A DNA stretch of 64,000 nucleotides from Stanieria cyanosphaera PCC 7437 (GTDB taxonomy: Bacteria > Cyanobacteriota > Cyanobacteriia > Cyanobacteriales > Xenococcaceae), in the NCBI RefSeq assembly GCF_000317575.1, contig NC_019748.1, positions 4,670,501 to 4,734,500 of the forward strand, in the 5' to 3' direction. The notes below the pieces were generated by a model. That model searched no databases. It was given only the letters and a program-made list of their open reading frames with translations, and was not told the origin of the DNA. The position numbers and the translations under genes were made by a program. Shown piece after piece: positions 9,650-19,053 of this stretch. The first letter of the stretch is position 1. Each line of letters opens with the position of its first letter.

Positions 9650-9684
9650 TTCAATTACAAATATCAAAAAAATTCAAAACTATT

Positions 9685-10464
9685 ATGATCTTCTCTAACC
9701 AAAAAAATCTTCATAATCCTGCATCCATTAAAAGAAAAATTTATCTGTTTGTAAGTGAAAGGACTTTTCCCGAACTGATTAAGGAGATTTTGAATAACGG
9801 TTTTCCTTTATTTCGTCGATTAGTAGGCTTATACTTTGATAAAAAATTTGATCGCAAATATAACGTTGATACTTGCGGTTCTATTCATTTGCAGGAACTT
9901 ACCATAGATAGCAACAATGTTAAATCTGGTACTATTTACGATCCTATACCGATTAAAACCCTTAAAACTCTCTTTTCATATCTTCCTTACAATTTAAGTG
10001 AATATAATTTTATAGATTTTGGTTCTGGAAAAGGACGAGCTTTATTGGTAGCTTCTGACTATCCTTTTCGCAAAATTATCGGCGTTGAATTTGCTCATGA
10101 GTTACATCAAGTTGCACTAAGTAACCTTGAACAGTACAACAATCCGAAACAAAAATGTTTTGATATTGAATCTATTTGTGTTGATGCAGTTAACTTCCCC
10201 ATTCCTCAGGGCAAATGTCTATTTTTCTTTTTTGCTCCTTTCGGTTCGGATATTTTTTCAAAAGTAATAGAAAATATTCAGAAATCTTATACTGATTCTC
10301 CCAGAAATATGTTGATTTTATATGTTACAGACCCGATCACAGACCCGCTTCCTGTTGATGAAATTAGAAGCTGTAGTTTGTTTGAAAAGATAAATGGAGG
10401 CTATCTCCCTTTAGATCTAGCTCAAAGATATACTCTGTATTACGAATTGTATCAAGCCAACTAA
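9685..10464 (+). CDS. Class I SAM-dependent methyltransferase
   Basis: About 259 residues if begun at the ATG at 9685. An upstream in-frame start at 9637 would add 16 residues and overlap the dioxygenase gene, and is less convincing. The SAM-binding loop is clear (NFIDFGSGKGRALLVAS), followed by the acidic end of strand 2 (IIGVEFA). FFFFAPFGSD takes the place of motif IV. It probably methylates a sugar hydroxyl or a carboxyl group in the glycan, given the neighbours. Chemical specificity is not visible. Confidence 0.75.
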   Translation: MIFSNQKNLHNPASIKRKIYLFVSERTFPELIKEILNNGFPLFRRLVGLYFDKKFDRKYNVDTCGSIHLQELTIDSNNVKSGTIYDPIPIKTLKTLFSYLPYNLSEYNFIDFGSGKGRALLVASDYPFRKIIGVEFAHELHQVALSNLEQYNNPKQKCFDIESICVDAVNFPIPQGKCLFFFFAPFGSDIFSKVIENIQKSYTDSPRNMLILYVTDPITDPLPVDEIRSCSLFEKINGGYLPLDLAQRYTLYYELYQAN

Positions 10465-10485
10465 GATGCCATTTCACCTATAACA

Positions 10486-11541
10486 ATGAAATCTCAAATA
10501 ATAGATCTATTTAATCCTTTATGGCGAGAAATATTACAACAAGTTCGCCATGATATTTATCAACTTCCAGAATATATTGCCTTGGAAGCAAGTAGAAACA
10601 GTGGGTTACCAGAAGCGATCGCTATTTTTGACAAAGATCAAATATTTTTTGTGCCTTATTTACTCTCTCAATACGAAGAAGATATTTTCGATCTTAAGTC
10701 TCCCTACGGTTATCCAGGAATTTTATTAAGTTCAGCAGCGATCGCTTCTCCAGAATTTATCGCTCAAGCTTGGCAGGAATTTAAGGAAATTTTGTACCAA
10801 AAAAATGTCTGTTCGGTTTTTTTAAGAATGCATCCAATTCTGAACGAAAACTTTGAGCAACTTTTTCCTCCAGGCAGTTTTACTCCCAATGGAGAAACGG
10901 TTTCCATCGATCTGAGAATTCCCGAAGCTCAATTATGGTCCCATACACGCAAAGGACACAAAAGTACAATTAATAAAGGCAAAAAATTAGGCATGGAAGC
11001 AAAATTTGTGCCAATAGAACCATATATTGACGAATTTACCACAATTTATCAAGAAACAATGGCAAGAGTCCAGGCTACTGATAGTTACTATTCTTTTGAC
11101 CGCAACTATTATCAGCAGATGTCCCAAGCTTTGGGAGAAAAACTACATCTGTGTATTGTTGAATATGAAAGCGAAATAGCCTGTGCAGGTTTATATACAG
11201 AAGTTTGTGGCATTGTCCAAAGTACTTTAGGAGGTACAAAAGATAAATTTGTTCATCTTTCTCCCAGTAGTTTAGAAACTGATTACGCTCGCTATTGGGC
11301 GCATCGACGCGGTAATGAATTTTTACACTTGGGTGGTGGCGTTGGTGGTACAGAAGATGCTGTTTATAACTTTAAAGCAGGTTTTTCTAAGCTGAGACAT
11401 CAGTTCAATACAATGCGATTAATTACTAATCAAAAAAAATATGATTATTTGGTTCAATTGCGAGCTAAAAAACTGAATATTGCTCCTGAAAAACTTTATC
11501 AATCTAATTTTTTTCCAGCCTATCGTGCTTTTTTTAATTAA
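10486..11541 (+). CDS. FemAB/GNAT-like N-acyltransferase
   Basis: 351 residues with two GNAT-like halves, resembling the BioF2-like acetyltransferase / FemAB group. Recognisable blocks are LWSHTRKGHKSTINKGKKLG (residues 147-166), TMARVQATDSYYSFDRNYY, IVEYESEIACAGLY, and the terminal GGGVGGTEDAVYNFKAGFSK. Such proteins transfer an acyl or aminoacyl group to an amine and are frequent in cyanobacterial EPS clusters. Here it could acylate the amino-sugar produced by the DegT-type aminotransferases. It starts 21 bp after the methyltransferase gene. Confidence 0.8.
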   Translation: MKSQIIDLFNPLWREILQQVRHDIYQLPEYIALEASRNSGLPEAIAIFDKDQIFFVPYLLSQYEEDIFDLKSPYGYPGILLSSAAIASPEFIAQAWQEFKEILYQKNVCSVFLRMHPILNENFEQLFPPGSFTPNGETVSIDLRIPEAQLWSHTRKGHKSTINKGKKLGMEAKFVPIEPYIDEFTTIYQETMARVQATDSYYSFDRNYYQQMSQALGEKLHLCIVEYESEIACAGLYTEVCGIVQSTLGGTKDKFVHLSPSSLETDYARYWAHRRGNEFLHLGGGVGGTEDAVYNFKAGFSKLRHQFNTMRLITNQKKYDYLVQLRAKKLNIAPEKLYQSNFFPAYRAFFN

Positions 11542-11569
11542 CAGTTATTAGTTTAAATCAAAAATTTTT

Positions 11570-12694
11570 ATGAAAATTCTTTTTCCTATCGCCAGGGCAG
11601 ATACAATTGCTGGTGCGCAAGTTCATGTTAAAGACTTAGCGATCGCTCTTCAACAAGATCGACATCAAGTTTTAGTAGTTACGGGAAAAACAGGAATCTA
11701 TAATCTAGTTTTAGAACAAGCTGGAATCAAATCGATTGCTTGTGAAACTCTAGAACAAAAAATTTCCCCGATTCAAGATCTTGCTTCATTAAGGTTTTTA
11801 ATCAAAACGATTCGTCAGTTTCAACCTGATTTAATTGCAGCCCATTCAAGCAAAACAGGAGTGTTAGGACGATTAGCTGCAAAAATAACCAATAAACCTT
11901 GTGTTTTTACTGCTCATAATTGGTCTTTTACCTTAACTTTAACTGAACCCGGTCGTACAATCTATCAAGTGATTGAACAATTTTTAGAACCTTTAACAGC
12001 TAAAATTATTTGTGTTTCCGAATCCAGTCGCCAAATTGGCATCAAATCAGGAATGAATCCAGAGCGATTAGTAACTATTTACAATGGAATGCCAGATATT
12101 TCTGTACCTTTCCAAGTTAATCTCAGTTACACTAAACCAATCAAAATTTTGATGGTAGCTAGATTTGCTCAACCGAAAGATCATTTTAGTCTCATTAAAG
12201 CATTTAAAGACATTCCAGCAGCAGAATTAATTTTGGTAGGAGACGGACCTGATCTAGAAAAGATTAAAACTCAAGTTGCTCAATGGGGAATAGCAGAAAA
12301 AGTCAAGTTTATGGGATTTTGTAATGATGTTGCAGATATTTTAGCTCAAGCGCAAATTTTTACCTTAATATCTGATTCTGAAGGTTTACCTTGCAGTATT
12401 ATCGAAGCTATGCGAGCAGGTTTACCCGTAGTAGCTTCTGAAGTAGGTGGTATTCCAGAAATAGTCCTTGATAAAGTAACTGGTTATATTATTCCCAGAG
12501 GCGATGTCAATCAACTACACCAACGACTGTTAGAACTAGTTAACAATGCTCAATTACGTCAAAATATGGGCAAAGCAGGTCGTCTAAGGTATGAATCAAA
12601 TTTTACCTTTGAGCAAATGTATCAAAAAACTTTAAAAGTATACGAACAAGTGATTCTTACTGGAAAAATTACGGGAAAATACTTACATAGTTAG
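11570..12694 (+). CDS. Glycosyltransferase family 4
   Basis: 374 residues with the full GT4 layout: ARADTIAGAQVHVKDLA at the N-terminus, AAHSSKTGVLGRLAA and TAHNWSFT in the acceptor domain, MVARFAQPKDH at the linker, VGDGPD, and the E-x7-E motif (SDSEGLPCSIIEAMRAGLPVVAS). It is the last of five GT4 genes in the cluster. Its TAG stop overlaps the left terminus of a short inverted-repeat element at 12693-12772. Confidence 0.9.
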   Translation: MKILFPIARADTIAGAQVHVKDLAIALQQDRHQVLVVTGKTGIYNLVLEQAGIKSIACETLEQKISPIQDLASLRFLIKTIRQFQPDLIAAHSSKTGVLGRLAAKITNKPCVFTAHNWSFTLTLTEPGRTIYQVIEQFLEPLTAKIICVSESSRQIGIKSGMNPERLVTIYNGMPDISVPFQVNLSYTKPIKILMVARFAQPKDHFSLIKAFKDIPAAELILVGDGPDLEKIKTQVAQWGIAEKVKFMGFCNDVADILAQAQIFTLISDSEGLPCSIIEAMRAGLPVVASEVGGIPEIVLDKVTGYIIPRGDVNQLHQRLLELVNNAQLRQNMGKAGRLRYESNFTFEQMYQKTLKVYEQVILTGKITGKYLHS

Positions 12695-12772
12695 GACTTA
12701 CACAGTAAGAACAAAATTATGTCATTCTGAACACCAGTGAAGAATCTAAAACCTTTATTTTACGTAAGTCCT
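12693..12772. repeat. 80-bp MITE-like repeat with 9-bp terminal inverted repeats
   Basis: AGGACTTAC (12693-12701) and GTAAGTCCT (12764-12772) are perfect inverted ends. Inside lies GTCATTCTGAACACCAGTG followed by AAGAATCT (12721-12747). That matches a dispersed motif seen again at 25990-26021. The element contains no coding capacity and sits in the gap between two EPS genes. It is probably a non-autonomous mobile repeat. Confidence 0.7.
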
Positions 12773-12802
12773 GATAGTTATTTAAAACTCGCTTAATAAG
12801 TT

Positions 12803-13777
12803 ATGAAAGTTTTAATTACTGGCGCAACAGGTTTTATCGGTAGTCATTTAATCCCTAGATTAAACCTAATCAACAACTGTCAACTGATAGCAGCAATTCG
12901 TAATCAAGATAGTCAACCAAAATTATCAACCACAGTAAAAACAATCATTGTGGGAGAAATTGATGGTGATACTGATTGGAGTCAAGCTCTTATAGGAATA
13001 GATGCCGTAATTCATTTAGCAGCCCGCGCTCATATTTTACAGGAACAAGTTCCAGACCCAGAAGCAGAATTTATACGAGTCAATACTCAAGGAACAGCCA
13101 ATTTAGTTCAACAATCAATTCAAGCAGGAGTAAAACATTTTATTTTTATTAGTTCTATAGGTGCAGTTGCTACTTTAAGTAATCAAATTTTGACAGAAGA
13201 AACTCCACCCCAACCAGATACAGCCTATGGACGCAGCAAATTAAAAGCTGAACAAGCTTTAATTGAATTAGCAAGTAATACTAATATGACTTGGACTATC
13301 CTTCGTCCTACATTGGTTTACGGTGCTGGTAATCCAGGCAACATGGCAAGTTTACTTAAATTAGTTAAATCGGGTTTACCCTTACCGCTCAAATCAGTCA
13401 AAAATCGTCGTAGTTTTCTCTATGTCGGCAATTTAGTTGATGCGATCGCTATTTGTTTGACTAATCCCCATGCCAAAAATCAGCTATTTTTGATTAGTGA
13501 TACCCAAGCTCTTTCTACTCTAGAATTGATTGAGCAAATTGCCAATTCTTTAAATACCCGTTCTATTCTTATTCCTGTGTCTCCTATGGTGTTAAAATTT
13601 CTGGGTTATTTGGGAGATTTAATTACTTATATAATCAAGCGAAAATTACCTATTAACAGTGTAATTATTAACCGATTGTTAGGCTCTTTGGTGGTAGACA
13701 GTAATTATCTTTATAAAACTCTTAATTGGCAACCACCTTACACAATTAAACAAGGGATTGCTCAAGGTTTACTATAG
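12803..13777 (+). CDS. NAD-dependent epimerase/dehydratase (extended SDR, nucleotide-sugar enzyme)
   Basis: 324 residues. The N-terminal TGATGFIGSHL is the NAD(P)-binding glycine motif. ISSIGAV supplies the serine and AYGRSKLKAEQ the Y-x3-K pair. This is an extended short-chain dehydrogenase acting on a nucleotide sugar. It is followed 41 bp later by a WecA/WbpL-like transferase. The same order occurs with WbpK/WbpL or WbpV/WbpL in Pseudomonas O-antigen loci, suggesting a 4-reductase or 4-epimerase making UDP-FucNAc or UDP-QuiNAc. That match is inferred from gene order. Confidence 0.85.
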   Translation: MKVLITGATGFIGSHLIPRLNLINNCQLIAAIRNQDSQPKLSTTVKTIIVGEIDGDTDWSQALIGIDAVIHLAARAHILQEQVPDPEAEFIRVNTQGTANLVQQSIQAGVKHFIFISSIGAVATLSNQILTEETPPQPDTAYGRSKLKAEQALIELASNTNMTWTILRPTLVYGAGNPGNMASLLKLVKSGLPLPLKSVKNRRSFLYVGNLVDAIAICLTNPHAKNQLFLISDTQALSTLELIEQIANSLNTRSILIPVSPMVLKFLGYLGDLITYIIKRKLPINSVIINRLLGSLVVDSNYLYKTLNWQPPYTIKQGIAQGLL

Positions 13778-13818
13778 CAATTTTATTTGATGTATAAATT
13801 AATTTTGCTCACCTACTT

Positions 13819-14829
13819 ATGACTATGATTGTTTTATTAATTTTAAGCTTTACTTTGAGTGTAAATATTACTTTTGTACTCAAAAAATATTTTAATCAAA
13901 AACTTCTCGATATTCCTAATGAACGAAGTTCTCATCATAAACCTATTCCTCGTGGAGGTGGCTTGGGTTTTTTGCTCGCTTTTACTATTACAGGATTTAT
14001 TGTTACAGTTTTAATCAATTTTTTTCCTCAAATTACTTCTCAACAATTATTTAACTTAAACTTTGTTAAATTCTTAATTGCGATCGCGCCTGTAGCTATT
14101 ATTGGTTTTATTGATGATCGCGGTGACGTACCTGCCCGAATTAGATATTTAGTGCAGTTAATTACAGCAATTATTATTATTATTAGTTTTGGTGAAGCAC
14201 CTCTTCCTAAACTATCAAACTTTGATTCGGTTAATTTTTTGATTACTTTTAGTTTTACCCTAATCGGCATTACCGCCCTGATTAATTTCTACAATTTTAT
14301 GGATGGATTAGATGGTTTAGTTGCTGGTGTTACTACTATTCAATTAAGTTTTTTAGCCATTTATCTTCATCAATCCTGGTTATGGTTACTTGTGTCCGCT
14401 TTAATCGGTTTTTTATATTGGAATTGGTCACCAGCTAAAATTTTTATGGGAGATGTAGGTAGTACCGCATTAGGAGCAACAATTCCGATTGCTCTTTTAA
14501 ATAGTAGTTATTCTAACTATCTCCAAGCTTGGTCAGCTTTTAGTATTACTTTTCCCTTAATTGGAGATGCCATTTATACTCTGCTTCGTCGTTTTTGGCG
14601 AGGAGAAAATATATTTCAAGCTCATCGCAGTCATCTTTATCAACGTTTACAACAGTCTGGTTGTTCTCATCAACAAGTTGCCTTAATCTACATGGGATTA
14701 ACTTTACTTTGCGCTATTGTTGATAGTGTGCTAGGGTTTGAGGGAATCAAAATCAACTTAATTCTTAGTTTAATGGCGATCGCTGTTGGAGAAATTTATC
14801 TGCAATCAAAAACTCCACTGCAAACTTGA
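13819..14829 (+). CDS. WecA/WbpL-like undecaprenyl-phosphate HexNAc-1-phosphate transferase (MraY superfamily)
   Basis: 336 residues with about ten transmembrane segments. It has the superfamily motifs: the HHKPIPRGGG entry loop, the catalytic DDRGDVPARIRYLVQ, NFYNFMDGLDGLVAG, WSPAKIFMGDVGS, and the HRSHLYQRL histidine motif near the end. Such enzymes load HexNAc-1-P from a UDP-sugar onto undecaprenyl phosphate. It is a second possible initiating enzyme beside the unrelated monotopic transferase at 6963. A second ATG lies two codons into the gene and could be the actual start. Confidence 0.9.
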   Translation: MTMIVLLILSFTLSVNITFVLKKYFNQKLLDIPNERSSHHKPIPRGGGLGFLLAFTITGFIVTVLINFFPQITSQQLFNLNFVKFLIAIAPVAIIGFIDDRGDVPARIRYLVQLITAIIIIISFGEAPLPKLSNFDSVNFLITFSFTLIGITALINFYNFMDGLDGLVAGVTTIQLSFLAIYLHQSWLWLLVSALIGFLYWNWSPAKIFMGDVGSTALGATIPIALLNSSYSNYLQAWSAFSITFPLIGDAIYTLLRRFWRGENIFQAHRSHLYQRLQQSGCSHQQVALIYMGLTLLCAIVDSVLGFEGIKINLILSLMAIAVGEIYLQSKTPLQT

Positions 14830-14898
14830 CTATACTTGATCAATCAAGAATAAAATCAGCTTAAAAATATCAACTGTATCAGTACAAAAGATAAACAC

Positions 14899-16029
14899 AT
14901 GACTAGACCGATTCTACTCTCTACCCCCCATATCGGAGATAGAGAATTGGAATTTGTTCGAGAAGCTTTTGACACTAATTGGATTGCCCCAGTAGGACCT
15001 CATGTAGATGCTTTTGAACAAGAATTTTGTCAAACAATTGGTGCAAAATATGCAGCAGCATTATCTTCTGGAACAGCAGCTTTACATTTAGCTCTTAAAT
15101 TAGTTGGAGTTGAACCAGCAGATGAAGTATTTTGTTCTACCTTGACTTTTGTCGCTAGTGCTAATCCAATTATTTATTTAGGTGCAACACCTGTTTTTAT
15201 CGATTGCGATCGCGTATCTTGGAATATGGATCCTAATTTATTACAGGAAGCTCTAGATCAACGAGCTAAACGAGGAAAATTACCTAAAGCAGTAGTTTTA
15301 GTTCATTTATACGGTCAAAGTGCTGACATCGAACCAATTTTAACAGCTTGTAATCGCTACAATATTCCTTTGATTGAAGATGCAGCCGAAGCTTTGGGTG
15401 CAACCTATCAAAGCAAATCTCCTGGTACGATGGGACGGATTGGAATTTTTTCTTTTAATGGTAATAAAATTATTACTACTTCTAGCGGAGGAATGTTAAT
15501 CTCCGAAGATGAAAATTTAGTCGCCAAAGCTCGTTTTCTAGCAACCCAAGCTCGCGACCCTTTTCCTCATTACGAACATTCTGAAATAGGTTACAACTAC
15601 CGTCTAAGTAATGTTTTAGCTGGTATTGGTCGTGGTCAATTGCTTGTGCTTAAAGATAGAGTTGCAGCTAGACGACATAATTTTTCTCTTTATTACCAAG
15701 CATTATCTAATTTGCCTGGAATAAAATTTATGCCTGAAGCTTCTTATGGCAGATCTACTCGTTGGCTTACTTGTATTACCATTGACCCTAAAAAATTTGG
15801 CAGTGACAGAGAAAAAATTCGTGATCAACTACAGCAACAACAAATAGAAACTCGTCCTGTTTGGAAACCCCTTCATCTACAACCAGTATTTAAAGATTGT
15901 GAATGTATTAATGGTGCCATAGCACAAGAATTATTTGAAACTGGTCTTTGTTTACCTTCGGGTTCTAATTTAACTGAAACAGATATTTATCAGGTAATTG
16001 ATGCGATTAAACTTTGTTGTACTTATTAA
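14899..16029 (+). CDS. DegT/DnrJ/EryC1/StrS aminotransferase (EpsN/PglE-like)
   Basis: 376 residues, a complete nucleotide-sugar aminotransferase. The N-terminus (DTNWIAPVGPHVDAFE), the SSGTAALHLAL phosphate-binding loop, LIEDAAEALGA and the PLP lysine in SFNGNKIITTSSGG are all present. The sequence is close to EpsN/PglE enzymes that aminate UDP-4-keto-6-deoxy-GlcNAc to form UDP-bacillosamine precursors. Together with the EpsL/PglC-like transferase (6963) and the EpsD/PglA-like GT (4539) it suggests a diamino-trideoxy-hexose at the reducing end. The matching 4,6-dehydratase is not in this window. Confidence 0.9.
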   Translation: MTRPILLSTPHIGDRELEFVREAFDTNWIAPVGPHVDAFEQEFCQTIGAKYAAALSSGTAALHLALKLVGVEPADEVFCSTLTFVASANPIIYLGATPVFIDCDRVSWNMDPNLLQEALDQRAKRGKLPKAVVLVHLYGQSADIEPILTACNRYNIPLIEDAAEALGATYQSKSPGTMGRIGIFSFNGNKIITTSSGGMLISEDENLVAKARFLATQARDPFPHYEHSEIGYNYRLSNVLAGIGRGQLLVLKDRVAARRHNFSLYYQALSNLPGIKFMPEASYGRSTRWLTCITIDPKKFGSDREKIRDQLQQQQIETRPVWKPLHLQPVFKDCECINGAIAQELFETGLCLPSGSNLTETDIYQVIDAIKLCCTY

Positions 16030-16288
16030 AATGTAGTTTTTTACACCTTTTTTTTTTAATATAGCCATTTAAGCGTTAACTAAAGATTAAATAAATTTAA
16101 CCATTAACTTTTCGCTCAATAAAGATTAAGACAAAATCCAATTTAAATTTTCAGTAAATACACTAAAGTTTGTTCTTTTCGTTTATTATACTAGGATAAA
16201 ATCTGCGTAGAGATACCTAAGTATTTTACTGAGGTCTAAAAAATTCATAATTGGATTTTTTGTTCTTATTTTTTAATTAAAAACTTTT
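16030..16288 (+). other. AT-rich intergenic region before the Wzz/BY-kinase gene
   Basis: A 259-bp gap with a T10 run near 16050 and no clear hairpin, followed by AT-rich sequence. It probably holds the promoter of the kinase gene, since the gap is much larger than the others in the cluster. I could not pick a reliable -10/-35 pair. Confidence 0.4.
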
Positions 16289-18883
16289 ATGGAATCAACC
16301 AAAATTAACCATTCAACTTTTGAACCTAATTTAATACCTTTAGTTATTAAACGTCGATGGTTACCTGCATTAACAGTTTTTACTTCTATTTTAACTCTTG
16401 GCATAATTGCAACCAATTTCAAAAAACCTATTTATTCAGCATCCGGAGAATTACTTTATAAAAGAGTCAACCCAACTTATTCTCTGATTAATCCAGCAGC
16501 AGAACATCAAGAAAGTAGTTATAACTTAAAAAGCGATCCTTTGACAACTCAATCGGAAATTCTTCGTTCTAAACCTGTTGTTAAAGAAACGTTAGCTCAA
16601 TTAAATTGGCAAGATGAAAAAGGTAAGCCTATAAAACCTGAGCAATTTCTGGAAAATTTTGACGTTAAAAATCTAACGGGTACAGATATTTTGTCAGTTT
16701 CTTATCAATCTCAAAACCCTCAAAAAGCTGCTGAGGCTACTAATACTTTAATTTCTGTTTTTCTACAACAGAATATTGCAGCTAATCGAGCCGAATTAGT
16801 AGCTGCTCGCAAGTTTCTTGAAGAACAATTACCCAAAGCACAAGCAACAGTTGCTAACGCTGAATTAGCTCTACGGAATTATAAAGAAAAAAATAAAATT
16901 GTCTCTTTAGAAACAGAAGCACCTAAAATTGTTGAGTTGGTTAATCGAATACAGCAACAAATTATTGACTCTAAGGCAGAAATAGCCAAAATTAGTAATG
17001 AATCCAATACTTTAAAACAAAAATTAGGGATGGATTCCAATCGAGCAGCATTAATTACTAATCTTAGTCAGTCTCCTGCTGTTCAAGAAGTATTGCAACA
17101 ACTTCAACAAGTAGAATCAGAATTAGCTCAGGAAAAAAGTCGTTATACAGATAATAATCCTAAAATCGTTGAATTAACAGAAAAAGTTCAATCTCTTAAA
17201 AGTTTACTCAACCAACGCATACAACAAATTTCAGGCGATCGCGTTAACTTACTTTATGGTAATCTTCAAAACGGACAACTACAACAAGAACTAACATCCA
17301 ATTTAATTCAGCTAGAAGCAACTAATCGTGGTTTAGTTAATCAAATAGCTGAATTATCTCAAATCGAAACTGACTATCAAAAAAGAATCAATACTTTTCC
17401 TCGCTTAGAGCAACAGCTAAAAGCTTTACAGCGAGAATTAGAAGTGTCTCAATCCACTTACGCTTTACTACTACAAAAATTCCAAGAAGTCAGAATTGCA
17501 GAAAATCAAAATACAGGTGATTTTCGCGTTGTCTCTGAAGCAGTTGTTCCAGCAGAACCAGTTCCCTACAAAGCGATTAGCTATCTAGCTTCAGGATTAT
17601 TAGCTACCCTAGTAGCAGTAGGTACAATTTACCTGTTAGAAATACTTGATAAATCGATTAAAACTCTTGAAGAAGCCAAGCAGATTTTTGGTTATACATG
17701 GCTAGGTATTATTCCTGCTGCCGAGCAATCTAAACTACCAGAACTAAGCAAGCAAGAAGTAGATCCTTTAATTCCTAAACTATTTGTCCGAGACTATTCT
17801 GCTTTTGCGATTAGCGAATCTTATCGGATGCTTCAATCTAACCTTCGGTTTCTCAGTTGCGATCAAAAAATTAAAACTATAGTTGTTACCAGTTCAGTTT
17901 CCCAAGAAGGTAAATCTACCATTTCTGCTAATTTGGCTGCTGCAATGGCTCAAGTAGGTCATCGAGTTCTTTTAATTGATGCCCATTTACATCATCCTAT
18001 CCAACATCGGATCTGGGATTTATACAATAACTGCGGTTTAAGTAATCTAATTGCTGAACAAATCAATCCAAGCTCGGCCATTAAAGAAGTTATGCTCAAC
18101 TTAGATGTACTGCCGTCAGGAGTTATTCCACCTAGCCCAGTAACTTTGCTTGATTCGCAAAAAATGATTAACTTAATTGATTTTTTTGCTACACGTTATG
18201 ATTTCGTAATTATCGATACACCTGCTTTAAATTTTGCACCTGATGCGTCGATTATTGGCAGAATAACTGATGGGATTTTATTAGTAGTCAAGCCTGGAGT
18301 TGTTGATCAAACTAACGCCAAATTTACTAAAGAACTTCTAGAACAATCTGGACAAAATGTTTTAGGTATTGTCGTTAATGGTGTAAGTCCTACCTCAGAG
18401 CCTCATGGATACTATTATCATAGTCTTGAACATAGACTAACTAAAGAACAACCAAAATTATTAGGACAACCAAAAGAAGAATTATGGGAAACTATTTCTC
18501 GTCTAGCAAGAGAATCTAAACAGAAAACTTCTTTCAATTCCACAGTTAATTTAGAAGAACTAGATCATACTCCCATAGAAAAATTAAAAGAAATTGTTAA
18601 TCAATTTCAACGAGATTTAGATATTTTAACTAAACTAGTTAAAGAACAAGAAGAAGAATTGTCTCTACAACGCCAAACTGTCAAAAGGTTACAAAGAAAA
18701 CTTAATATTGCTACAGATCAAGATCGTTTTACCTTAGAACAAAAACTTGCTCAAGAACAAGAAATAAGAAGTATGCTTGATGAAACATTAGTTGGTCAGC
18801 GACGCAACTTAGAAAAAAGAAAAGAAATTTTGCGCCAATATCAGCAAATCTTATCACTTAGACAAACTAGTTTGAAAGAATAA
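16289..18883 (+). CDS. Wzc-like polysaccharide co-polymerase with BY-kinase domain and coiled-coil tail
   Basis: 864 residues. A Wzz domain (about 10-430) is bounded by transmembrane helices near 28-47 and 429-450, with a long periplasmic coiled coil between. The cytoplasmic ATPase domain shows Walker A (SSVSQEGKSTISANLA, about 533-548) and Walker B (FVIIDTPAL). The Walker A' motif is odd: VLLIDAHLHHP replaces the usual D-A-D-x-R-R-P, so the second aspartate is His and the arginine is lost. A YYYH group follows the kinase domain. The last 100 residues are a predicted coiled coil instead of the usual tyrosine-rich tail. Such proteins control EPS chain length and export through Wza/Wzx/Wzy. Confidence 0.88.
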   Translation: MESTKINHSTFEPNLIPLVIKRRWLPALTVFTSILTLGIIATNFKKPIYSASGELLYKRVNPTYSLINPAAEHQESSYNLKSDPLTTQSEILRSKPVVKETLAQLNWQDEKGKPIKPEQFLENFDVKNLTGTDILSVSYQSQNPQKAAEATNTLISVFLQQNIAANRAELVAARKFLEEQLPKAQATVANAELALRNYKEKNKIVSLETEAPKIVELVNRIQQQIIDSKAEIAKISNESNTLKQKLGMDSNRAALITNLSQSPAVQEVLQQLQQVESELAQEKSRYTDNNPKIVELTEKVQSLKSLLNQRIQQISGDRVNLLYGNLQNGQLQQELTSNLIQLEATNRGLVNQIAELSQIETDYQKRINTFPRLEQQLKALQRELEVSQSTYALLLQKFQEVRIAENQNTGDFRVVSEAVVPAEPVPYKAISYLASGLLATLVAVGTIYLLEILDKSIKTLEEAKQIFGYTWLGIIPAAEQSKLPELSKQEVDPLIPKLFVRDYSAFAISESYRMLQSNLRFLSCDQKIKTIVVTSSVSQEGKSTISANLAAAMAQVGHRVLLIDAHLHHPIQHRIWDLYNNCGLSNLIAEQINPSSAIKEVMLNLDVLPSGVIPPSPVTLLDSQKMINLIDFFATRYDFVIIDTPALNFAPDASIIGRITDGILLVVKPGVVDQTNAKFTKELLEQSGQNVLGIVVNGVSPTSEPHGYYYHSLEHRLTKEQPKLLGQPKEELWETISRLARESKQKTSFNSTVNLEELDHTPIEKLKEIVNQFQRDLDILTKLVKEQEEELSLQRQTVKRLQRKLNIATDQDRFTLEQKLAQEQEIRSMLDETLVGQRRNLEKRKEILRQYQQILSLRQTSLKE

Positions 18884-19053
18884 TTTTTCCTGATTTTATA
18901 TATAAAATACATTACTCTCTTTATCAATTTAGTTTAACTGTATCTTGCAGGGAACGACAATGAATGTCAAAATTAAATCAAACTGCTAATTATTAAGAGA
19001 AAATAAAAAAAAGTAGATAACAAGTTTATTGGTAAAACCTCGGAGATAATTTT

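Noticed and set aside
16040-16070. Poly-T run after the EpsN-like gene considered as a terminator
   Set aside because: No stem-loop of useful stability precedes it.
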